Origin: Syntrophomonadaceae bacterium
GTDB taxonomy: Bacteria; Bacillota; Dethiobacteria; DTU022; UBA8154
Length of the DNA: 18,772 nucleotides
Direction of reading: 5' to 3'
NCBI GenBank assembly: GCA_007122565.1
Contig: SKTJ01000051.1
Coordinates: 1-18,772 of the forward strand
Numbering within the stretch: the first letter of the stretch is position 1; each line of letters starts with the position of its first letter. Below, piece by piece: positions 13,653 to 18,772 of the stretch. The position numbers and the translations under genes are program-made. A model generated the notes under the pieces. It was not told where the DNA came from. It was given only the letters and a program-made list of their open reading frames with translations, and ran no database searches.

Positions 13653-14810
13653 ATGGTACAGCGTGTGGCAATTCTGGGCTCAACCGGCTCTATCGGTACT
13701 CAGACCTTAAAAATAGTAGAGCAGTTCCGGGACAAATTCAGTGTTTGCGCCCTTGCCACCGGGAATAATATTTCCCTATTAGAGGAGCAGGCCAGGATTT
13801 TCAAACCTGAAGTTGTGTCTGTAAATAATGAGAAGCAGGCTAACGTACTGAAAAGGAATCTCGCTGATTTACCCATTAAGGTTCTTGCCGGCGCGGATGG
13901 ATTAAAGGAATTATCTGCCTGGCCCGGTGCTGATGTTGTAGTTGTTGCTGTGGTGGGTTTCAGTGGAGTAATTCCAACCTTAACAGCGATCAGGTCAGGG
14001 AAAAAAGTGGCACTTGCCAACAAGGAAACCCTCGTTGCTGCCGGTGAACTGATAATGGCAGAGGCACGCCGCCATAATACTGTAATAATGCCCATAGATA
14101 GTGAACACGCGGCTATTTTCCAATGTCTGCATGCCGCTAATAGGGGCGGCGAACTGAAACAGGTGATCCTCACGGCTTCCGGGGGGCCGTTTATAGGTAA
14201 AAACAGGGATGAATTGGCAAATGTTACAGCCAAACAGGCCCTCAGACACCCTAACTGGCTGATGGGCCCCCGAATTACTATTGATTCAGCCACAATGATG
14301 AACAAAGGGTTTGAGGTAATCGAGGCTTATCATCTATTCGATCTGAATAAGACACAAATTCAGGCCGTGGTTCATCCGGAGAGCATTGTTCATTCCATGG
14401 TGGAGTTTGTTGACGGCTCTATAGTGGCACAATTAGGACTGCCGGATATGCTATTACCTATTCAATATGCTCTGAGTTATCCTGATCGGTGGCCCAATCC
14501 TTTTCCTCGTTTTGATTGGGGCAAAAGTCATATGCTTCACTTTTTACCTATTGTACCAGGAGAATTTCCATGCCTGGATATGGCGTTTCAGGCGTTGCAG
14601 GTGGGAGGTACCTTGCCCGCGGTTCTCAATGGGGCCGATGAAATTGCCGTGCGTCACTTTTTGGAAGATAGGATCTCATTTTTAAAAATACCCGCTTTGC
14701 TGGCGGAGGTAATGAGTAGGCATAAGGTGAAGCAGCATCCATCACTGGAGGAGATAGTGGATGCTGACCGCTGGTCCCGGGAGGAAACGGAAACTTTGAT
14801 TAATCATTAA
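13653..14810 (+). CDS. dxr: 1-deoxy-D-xylulose 5-phosphate reductoisomerase
   Basis: A 385-residue enzyme that rearranges and reduces DXP to 2-C-methyl-D-erythritol 4-phosphate with NADPH, the committed step of the MEP isoprenoid pathway. Visible: the NADPH motif ILGSTGSIGTQTL (7-19), LANKETLVAAGELI (121-134), metal ligands in PIDSEHAAIFQCL (Asp149, Glu151), TASGGPF, and the substrate loop HPNWLMGPRITIDSATMMNK. Length and motifs are complete. GGAG lies 6 nt before the ATG. It shares a promoter region with downstream rseP and ispG, joining two MEP enzymes in one unit. Confidence 0.98.
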   Translation: MVQRVAILGSTGSIGTQTLKIVEQFRDKFSVCALATGNNISLLEEQARIFKPEVVSVNNEKQANVLKRNLADLPIKVLAGADGLKELSAWPGADVVVVAVVGFSGVIPTLTAIRSGKKVALANKETLVAAGELIMAEARRHNTVIMPIDSEHAAIFQCLHAANRGGELKQVILTASGGPFIGKNRDELANVTAKQALRHPNWLMGPRITIDSATMMNKGFEVIEAYHLFDLNKTQIQAVVHPESIVHSMVEFVDGSIVAQLGLPDMLLPIQYALSYPDRWPNPFPRFDWGKSHMLHFLPIVPGEFPCLDMAFQALQVGGTLPAVLNGADEIAVRHFLEDRISFLKIPALLAEVMSRHKVKQHPSLEEIVDADRWSREETETLINH

Positions 14811-14866
14811 TACCGGGAACTGTCTTGAACCTTTGTTAAAAGCGGGAAAAAGAGGAGCGTTTCACT

Positions 14867-15880
14867 GTGGTTAGTACCATTATCGCCTCTATCTTGATAT
14901 TTGGATTGCTGATTTTTGTTCACGAACTGGGACATTACCTTGCGGCTAAGCGAGCCGGTATTAAAGTTCTGGAGTTTGCGCTAGGTTTTGGCAAGGAGTT
15001 GATTGGTTGGGAAAAAGAAGGCACCCGCTACACGCTGCGTCTCTTTCCCCTGGGGGGCTTTTGTCGCCTGCTCGGGGAAGACGCGGAAGAAAAGGAGCAG
15101 GAAGGAAACTTTCAAAGTAAATCTATTCCTGCCCGTTTTGCTGTTATTGCTGCCGGGCCGTTGATGAACTTTGTCCTGGCTATTCTTCTTTTTGCGTTGA
15201 TGTACTTCTTTTTCCTCGGCGTCCCCCAGCAGCATACCACCCGTATCGGCGAGGTTCTTGCCGGTGGCAGGGCAGAGGAAGTGGGTTTGCAAGACGGGGA
15301 CGTTATCCTCGCAGTCAACGGTGTGAAGGTGCAAGACTGGTCGGATGTGGTATCCCGTATTAACGCTAATCCGGAAAAGGAAATTCTGCTTCAACTACAA
15401 AGAAATGGACAGCAACACACAGTTACTGTTACGCCTGAGAATGAGGGCGGGAGGGGCCTAATTGGCATTACGCCGGTATATAAAAAGTTTGCCTTTTTCC
15501 CTTCAATACTTTGGGGATTTAATTATACCTGGTTTTTTATCAAGCTCATATTTGTCAGTTTTTATCAAATGATTATGGGCGTTATACCGGCGGATGTGGC
15601 TGGACCGGTTGGCATAGTCTCCGTTGTGGGTGAGGTTATGCAAACAGGGGTTAGTAACCTACTTTCCCTGGCGGCAATTATCAGTATCAACTTGGGAATT
15701 ATTAACCTTCTGCCTATTCCTGCCCTGGATGGAAGCAGATTACTATTTCTGTCATTGGAGGGAATCCGGGGAAAACCCATCGATCCGCAGAAAGAGGGCT
15801 TCATTCACTTTGTCGGTTTTGCCATGTTAATTATGTTAATGGTTTTTATCTCTTTCCAGGATATTTTTCGTTTGTTTTAA
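14867..15880 (+). CDS. rseP: RseP/RasP-type site-2 zinc metalloprotease
   Basis: A 337-residue intramembrane protease that cleaves transmembrane segments of anti-sigma factors, leftover signal peptides and similar substrates. Visible: the zinc-binding HELGH (19-23) in the first transmembrane helix, a second hydrophobic segment (~92-115), one PDZ domain (about 120-200, with GLQDGDVILAVNGVKV), a further membrane helix near 207-235, and the third zinc ligand in NLLPIPALDGSRLL (~281-294), then a last helix. A single PDZ is typical of Gram-positive members, against two in E. coli RseP. The GTG start is chosen for GGAG 10 nt upstream and a good N-terminal membrane segment. Confidence 0.95.
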   Translation: MVSTIIASILIFGLLIFVHELGHYLAAKRAGIKVLEFALGFGKELIGWEKEGTRYTLRLFPLGGFCRLLGEDAEEKEQEGNFQSKSIPARFAVIAAGPLMNFVLAILLFALMYFFFLGVPQQHTTRIGEVLAGGRAEEVGLQDGDVILAVNGVKVQDWSDVVSRINANPEKEILLQLQRNGQQHTVTVTPENEGGRGLIGITPVYKKFAFFPSILWGFNYTWFFIKLIFVSFYQMIMGVIPADVAGPVGIVSVVGEVMQTGVSNLLSLAAIISINLGIINLLPIPALDGSRLLFLSLEGIRGKPIDPQKEGFIHFVGFAMLIMLMVFISFQDIFRLF

Positions 15881-15897
15881 AACAGGAGTGATGGGGA

Positions 15898-16983
15898 TTG
15901 CGCCATTCGATGGCAGTGCAGGTTGGAACCGTTACCGTCGGCGGCGGTGCACCGGTTTCCATCCAATCCATGACAAATACAGCTACAACAGATATAAAGT
16001 CTACGTTGCAGCAGATTGGAAGGCTGGTGGAGGCGGGATGCGAAATTGTCCGTCTCGCTGTGCCTGATGAAAAAGCGGCAAAATCTCTGGCAATGATCAA
16101 AAATAGCATAAATATCCCCCTGGTTGCCGATATTCACTTTGATTACCGCCTGGCAATCATGGCTTTGGACGCGGGAGTGGATAAAATAAGGATAAACCCG
16201 GGAAACATCGGGGGAGAAGAAAAACTTAAGCAGATTATTGTCCGGGCAAGAGAGAAGAATATTCCCATACGTATTGGGGTGAATGCCGGTTCCATCCCCG
16301 GGGAACTACGGAAAAGGTATGGCGGAGTGACGGCGGATGCACTGGTAGAAACGGCAATGCGCACCCTGGACTACTTTGAGCAGCATAAATTCGACAAAAT
16401 TATCCTTTCCCTGAAAGCTGCCGATGTTTTAACTACTATACAAGTCTATCAAAATGTTGCCTCCCGCGTTTCTTATCCTTTGCATCTAGGTATAACAGAG
16501 GCAGGAAGGGGATTAAAGGGTATTGTAAAATCAACATTAGGTATCGGCTCTCTTTTGCTGCAGGGGATTGGTGATACATTGCGTGTTTCCCTGACCGGCG
16601 ATCCGGTAGAGGAGATCCCCGTTGCCCGGGAAATTTTGCAGGCAGCGGGATTGCGATACTTCGGACCCGAGATTATATCCTGCCCAACCTGTGCCCGTTG
16701 TGAAATAGACCTACCGGCAACTGTGGATATAGTGGAGGAGATAATCAGAGGTAATAAAGAAATAATGTCTGCTTTACCTTTAAAAATTGCGGTGATGGGT
16801 TGTCCGGTTAATGGTCCGGGGGAGGCCCGTGAGGCCGATGTGGGTGTTTCGGGAGGCAAAGGTTTCGCGATAGTATTCAGAGAAGGAAAAGTGATTAAAA
16901 AAGTTCCATTTTCCGAGTTGGCCGGAACTCTGCAGGAAACAATTATGCATCTGTGTATGCGTAAAAGAAACGACACAACTTAA
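15898..16983 (+). CDS. ispG: 4-hydroxy-3-methylbut-2-enyl diphosphate synthase
   Basis: A 361-residue [4Fe-4S] enzyme that reductively converts MEcPP to HMBPP in the MEP pathway, drawing electrons from ferredoxin or flavodoxin. Visible: VGTVTVGGGAPVSIQSMTNT, the TIM-barrel segments VADIHFDYRLA and KIRINPGNIG, and the C-terminal cluster ligands Cys262 and Cys265 (SCPTC), Cys302 and Glu309 (GCPVNGPGEA). TTG15898 is chosen because the preceding in-frame codon set contains a stop, AGGAG lies 9 nt upstream, and the resulting N-terminus aligns with the family's usual start; ATG15910 is the alternative. It lies 17 nt after rseP and is almost certainly cotranscribed. Confidence 0.97.
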   Translation: MRHSMAVQVGTVTVGGGAPVSIQSMTNTATTDIKSTLQQIGRLVEAGCEIVRLAVPDEKAAKSLAMIKNSINIPLVADIHFDYRLAIMALDAGVDKIRINPGNIGGEEKLKQIIVRAREKNIPIRIGVNAGSIPGELRKRYGGVTADALVETAMRTLDYFEQHKFDKIILSLKAADVLTTIQVYQNVASRVSYPLHLGITEAGRGLKGIVKSTLGIGSLLLQGIGDTLRVSLTGDPVEEIPVAREILQAAGLRYFGPEIISCPTCARCEIDLPATVDIVEEIIRGNKEIMSALPLKIAVMGCPVNGPGEAREADVGVSGGKGFAIVFREGKVIKKVPFSELAGTLQETIMHLCMRKRNDTT

Positions 16984-17005
16984 ACAAGAAGATGGAGGCA
17001 GTCAG

Positions 17006-17647
17006 ATGGAAGCAATCGCCATTATTCCCGCATATAACGAGGAAAAGACGATCGGCGATGTCCTGGAGGTTCTGGAAAAGGTTTCTCTGATTCGGAAAAT
17101 AATTGTCGTCAGCGACGGCTCCACCGACAACACGGTTGATGTGGCCCGCAGTTTCAATGTGGAAGTGGTTGAGCTGGAGGAAAATCGTGGCAAAGGGGGA
17201 GCTTTGAAAGCGGGTCTCGAGAACATTAGGGCCGATGTGGTCCTTTTCCTCGATGCTGATTTGCTTGGTCTCACAGTTGAACACGTACATAGTCTTTTAG
17301 AACCGGTACTTGAAAACGGTGTGGATATGACCATCGGAATTTTTGAAAAGGGGAGAATAGCTACCGATTTAGCACAAAAAATGGCTCCCCAACTATCAGG
17401 GCAGCGAGCGTTAAAATTTTCACTGCTTGAGCAGATATCGGATATCGATGTGTCACGCTTTGGCGTAGAGGTGGCCTTGAACAGATTCATGGAATCATCA
17501 GGGACAAAAGTGCAAGTAGTTATCCTCCCCGATATGTCACATGTGATGAAAGAAGAGAAGTTGGGCGTCTGGAAAGGAATGGCTGCCCGTATGAAAATGT
17601 ACTGGGAGATCGTTAAATACCTTACCCGTGCCAGCTCCCTGCGGTAA
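17006..17647 (+). CDS. GT2-family glycosyltransferase
   Basis: A 213-residue GT-A fold enzyme that transfers a sugar from a nucleotide-sugar donor; acceptor and donor are unknown. Visible: IIPAYNEEKTIGDVL (6-20), VVSDGSTDNT (34-43), NRGKGGALKAGL (60-71) and the metal-binding DxD in FLDADLLGL (Asp83, Asp85). No membrane segment is apparent, so it is probably cytoplasmic or peripheral, and it is short for the family. It lies 22 nt after ispG with GGAGG upstream, so it is likely the last gene of the dxr-rseP-ispG unit. Related small GT2 proteins act on lipid or phosphoglycerate acceptors; undecaprenyl phosphate, a product of the same pathway, is one possible acceptor, but that is inference. Confidence 0.85.
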   Translation: MEAIAIIPAYNEEKTIGDVLEVLEKVSLIRKIIVVSDGSTDNTVDVARSFNVEVVELEENRGKGGALKAGLENIRADVVLFLDADLLGLTVEHVHSLLEPVLENGVDMTIGIFEKGRIATDLAQKMAPQLSGQRALKFSLLEQISDIDVSRFGVEVALNRFMESSGTKVQVVILPDMSHVMKEEKLGVWKGMAARMKMYWEIVKYLTRASSLR

Positions 17648-17653
17648 GGCTGC

Positions 17654-17682
17654 TTGCAAGTTTTTGTAAGATGTGCTAAAAT
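17654..17682 (+). promoter_or_regulatory. Predicted promoter for rimP-nusA
   Basis: TTGCAA (17654-17659) and TAAAAT (17677-17682) are exactly 17 nt apart. Transcription would begin near 17689, upstream of a terminator hairpin that lies before rimP. Confidence 0.6.
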
Positions 17683-17715
17683 GTTTCCTGGAGTATAGTG
17701 GGAGTGTATTACATC

Positions 17716-17747
17716 AAAGAGTGGGCTTTTCCCCACTCTTTGTTCTT
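17716..17747 (+). terminator. Terminator/attenuator in the rimP-nusA leader
   Basis: AAAGAGTGGG (17716-17725) pairs perfectly with CCCACTCTTT (17732-17741) around a 6-nt loop, followed by GTTCTTA. The T-tract is interrupted, so termination may be incomplete or factor-dependent. It ends the glycosyltransferase transcript and also lies downstream of the rimP promoter, so it can act as an attenuator. Confidence 0.8.
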
Positions 17748-17769
17748 ACAATAGACTTGGAGGTTTATG

Positions 17770-18264
17770 ATGGAGCAGAAAGAACAGCAGGGTTACAGTC
17801 AACATTTAACAACTATTGAAAAGCTTACTGCAAGCGCAGTGGAACAGATTGGCTACGAGTTGGTGGATGTTGAATGGAAAACTTCAGAAGGAAGCCCGCA
17901 TATTGTAGTTTATATAGACAGTGCGTCAGGTGTTTCACTGGAAGACTGTCAGAAGGTGAGTAAGTTTCTTGGTGAGGTGTTGGACCGGGAAGATCCGCTG
18001 TCCTCCAGATATTACTTAGAGATCTCTTCGCCGGGTATTGAACGGCGTTTAAAAAAAGCGGCGGATTTTATTCGCTTTCGGGGAAGAGATATTAAATTAA
18101 AGACACTACACAAAATTGATGGAAGCAGGAATTTTCGTGGAGTTTTAAAAGAATTTAAGGATAACATACTAACAATATTGTTGGAAAACGGTGAAGAGAA
18201 GAAGATTGATTTGATAGATATTGCCAGGGCTAATCTCTGGTACAAACAGGAGCCGAGGAGGTAG
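17770..18264 (+). CDS. rimP: Ribosome maturation factor RimP
   Basis: A 164-residue protein needed for 30S subunit assembly. Visible: the N-terminal domain with GYELVDVEWK, VVYIDSASGVSLEDCQKVSK and YYLEISSPGIERRLKKAADF (family hallmark ISSPGIxRxL), then a C-terminal Sm-like domain (GRDIKLKTLHKIDG, GVLKEFKDNILTILLENGEE). ATG17770 is 6 nt after GGAGG (17759-17763); the adjacent ATG17767 is only 3 nt away. nusA begins 6 nt after its stop codon, the conserved rimP-nusA pairing. Confidence 0.97.
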   Translation: MEQKEQQGYSQHLTTIEKLTASAVEQIGYELVDVEWKTSEGSPHIVVYIDSASGVSLEDCQKVSKFLGEVLDREDPLSSRYYLEISSPGIERRLKKAADFIRFRGRDIKLKTLHKIDGSRNFRGVLKEFKDNILTILLENGEEKKIDLIDIARANLWYKQEPRR

Positions 18265-18270
18265 GTTTGA

Positions 18271-18772
18271 TTGAGTGAGGACTTTTTACTGGCCTTGCAT
18301 GCCCTTGAAAAAGAAAAAGGCATTAATAAAGATACTCTCTTTGAAGCAATAGAGGCGGCCCTGATTTCTGCATATAGGAGAAATTTTAGCTCTGCTCACA
18401 ATGTGAGGGTACACATCGATCGGGAAGAGGGTAATATTAATGTTTTTTCCTGTTACAATGTGGTGGAAGAGGTTGCTCAACCACAGCAGGAGATCTCTTT
18501 GGAGCAGGCAAAAGAAATTAATCCCAAGAGCGAACCGGGGGATGTAATTGAAATAGAGGTTACTCCCCGTAATTTTGGGCGTATTGCTGCACAGACGGCA
18601 AAACAGGTTGTGATTCAACGTATCAGGGAAGCGGAACGGGAATTAATTTACGAAGAATATATAGACCGGGAAGACGATATTGTTACGGGAGTAATACATC
18701 GTTTTGAGCAAAAAAACGCCGTTGTAAATTTGGGTCGGGCCGAAGCGATTCTGCCAACTGCTGAACAATTGC
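18271..18772 (+). CDS. nusA: Transcription factor NusA, 3' end outside window
   Basis: The first 167 codons are present. NusA binds RNA polymerase and modulates pausing, termination and antitermination. The N-terminal domain begins FLLALHALEKEKGINKDTLF and continues with EAIEAALISAYRR, the usual polymerase-binding helices. PKSEPGDVIEIEVTPRNFGR and QTAKQVVIQRIREAERE follow, then the start of the S1 domain (DIVTGVIHRFEQKNAVVNLG, AEAILPTAEQ) where the window ends. The start is TTG18271, 8 nt after GAGGAGGT (18255-18262) that overlaps the end of rimP; no ATG or GTG is available in a better position. The S1, KH1 and KH2 regions continue beyond the edge. Confidence 0.96.
   Translation, partial: MSEDFLLALHALEKEKGINKDTLFEAIEAALISAYRRNFSSAHNVRVHIDREEGNINVFSCYNVVEEVAQPQQEISLEQAKEINPKSEPGDVIEIEVTPRNFGRIAAQTAKQVVIQRIREAERELIYEEYIDREDDIVTGVIHRFEQKNAVVNLGRAEAILPTAEQL

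Noticed and set aside
13700..14305. Minus-strand open frame of 201 codons inside dxr
   Set aside because: It lies fully opposite conserved Dxr motifs and has no domain of its own.
16473..16976. Minus-strand open frame of 167 codons inside ispG
   Set aside because: Shadow of the ispG coding strand, without a ribosome site or recognisable motifs.
17002..17736. Minus-strand open frame of 244 codons opposite the glycosyltransferase
   Set aside because: It is longer than the true gene but rich in Ser/Thr/Arg as expected for antisense shadows; the plus-strand frame has all GT2 motifs and a ribosome site.
1..18772. CRISPR arrays, tRNA or rRNA genes, insertion sequences
   Set aside because: No regularly spaced repeats, no cloverleaf or rRNA-like sequence, and no transposase or terminal inverted repeats were seen. 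The 21-bp palindrome is a single hairpin, not an element end pair.

Overview
This window looks like the chromosome of a strictly anaerobic Firmicute of the class Clostridia, probably Peptococcaceae-like. The evidence is the low-to-moderate GC content, strong AGGAGG-type ribosome binding sites with ATG, GTG and TTG starts, use of the MEP isoprenoid route, a Clostridia-type pyrH-frr-uppS-cdsA-dxr-rseP-ispG string, and genes for anaerobic benzoyl-CoA metabolism. Genus cannot be fixed from sequence alone. All genes are on the + strand.

Left part (1-7074) is an accessory region for anaerobic aromatic acid catabolism. It holds the 3' part of an ANL-superfamily acyl-CoA ligase with its terminator, then a promoter and long leader ahead of a phenylacetate-CoA-ligase-type aryl-CoA ligase. 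A run of five genes follows: two BadF/BadG/BcrA/BcrD-family ATPase subunits (BcrD/BzdP-like and BzdQ-like), a small 2[4Fe-4S] ferredoxin (position of bzdM), cyclohexa-1,5-diene-1-carbonyl-CoA hydratase (dch) and 6-hydroxycyclohex-1-ene-1-carbonyl-CoA dehydrogenase (had). Together they would activate an aromatic acid, deliver ATP-energised electrons to a benzoyl-CoA reductase, and begin modified beta-oxidation of the dienoyl-CoA. The catalytic reductase subunits (BcrB/C or BzdN/O) and the ring-opening hydrolase (Oah/BzdY) are not in the window.

Middle (7075-10389): a 21-bp perfect palindrome; a strongly structured, probably independently transcribed RNA of about 180 nt (6S-like in size and layout, identity unproven); a DegV-family fatty-acid-binding protein (fakB) and the DAK2/YloV kinase (fakA), which together form a fatty acid kinase; and a short relic resembling the C-terminus of a short-chain dehydrogenase just before pyrH.

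Right part (10390-18772) is housekeeping: UMP kinase, ribosome recycling factor, a small PASTA-like protein, undecaprenyl diphosphate synthase, CDP-diglyceride synthase, DXP reductoisomerase, RseP-type site-2 protease, IspG, a GT2 glycosyltransferase, then rimP and the start of nusA behind a promoter-plus-terminator leader that suggests attenuation. Dxr and IspG make isoprenoid precursors, UppS turns them into the undecaprenyl carrier, and CdsA supplies CDP-diacylglycerol. Usual neighbours rpsB-tsf (before pyrH) and proS/polC (between ispG and rimP) are absent here.
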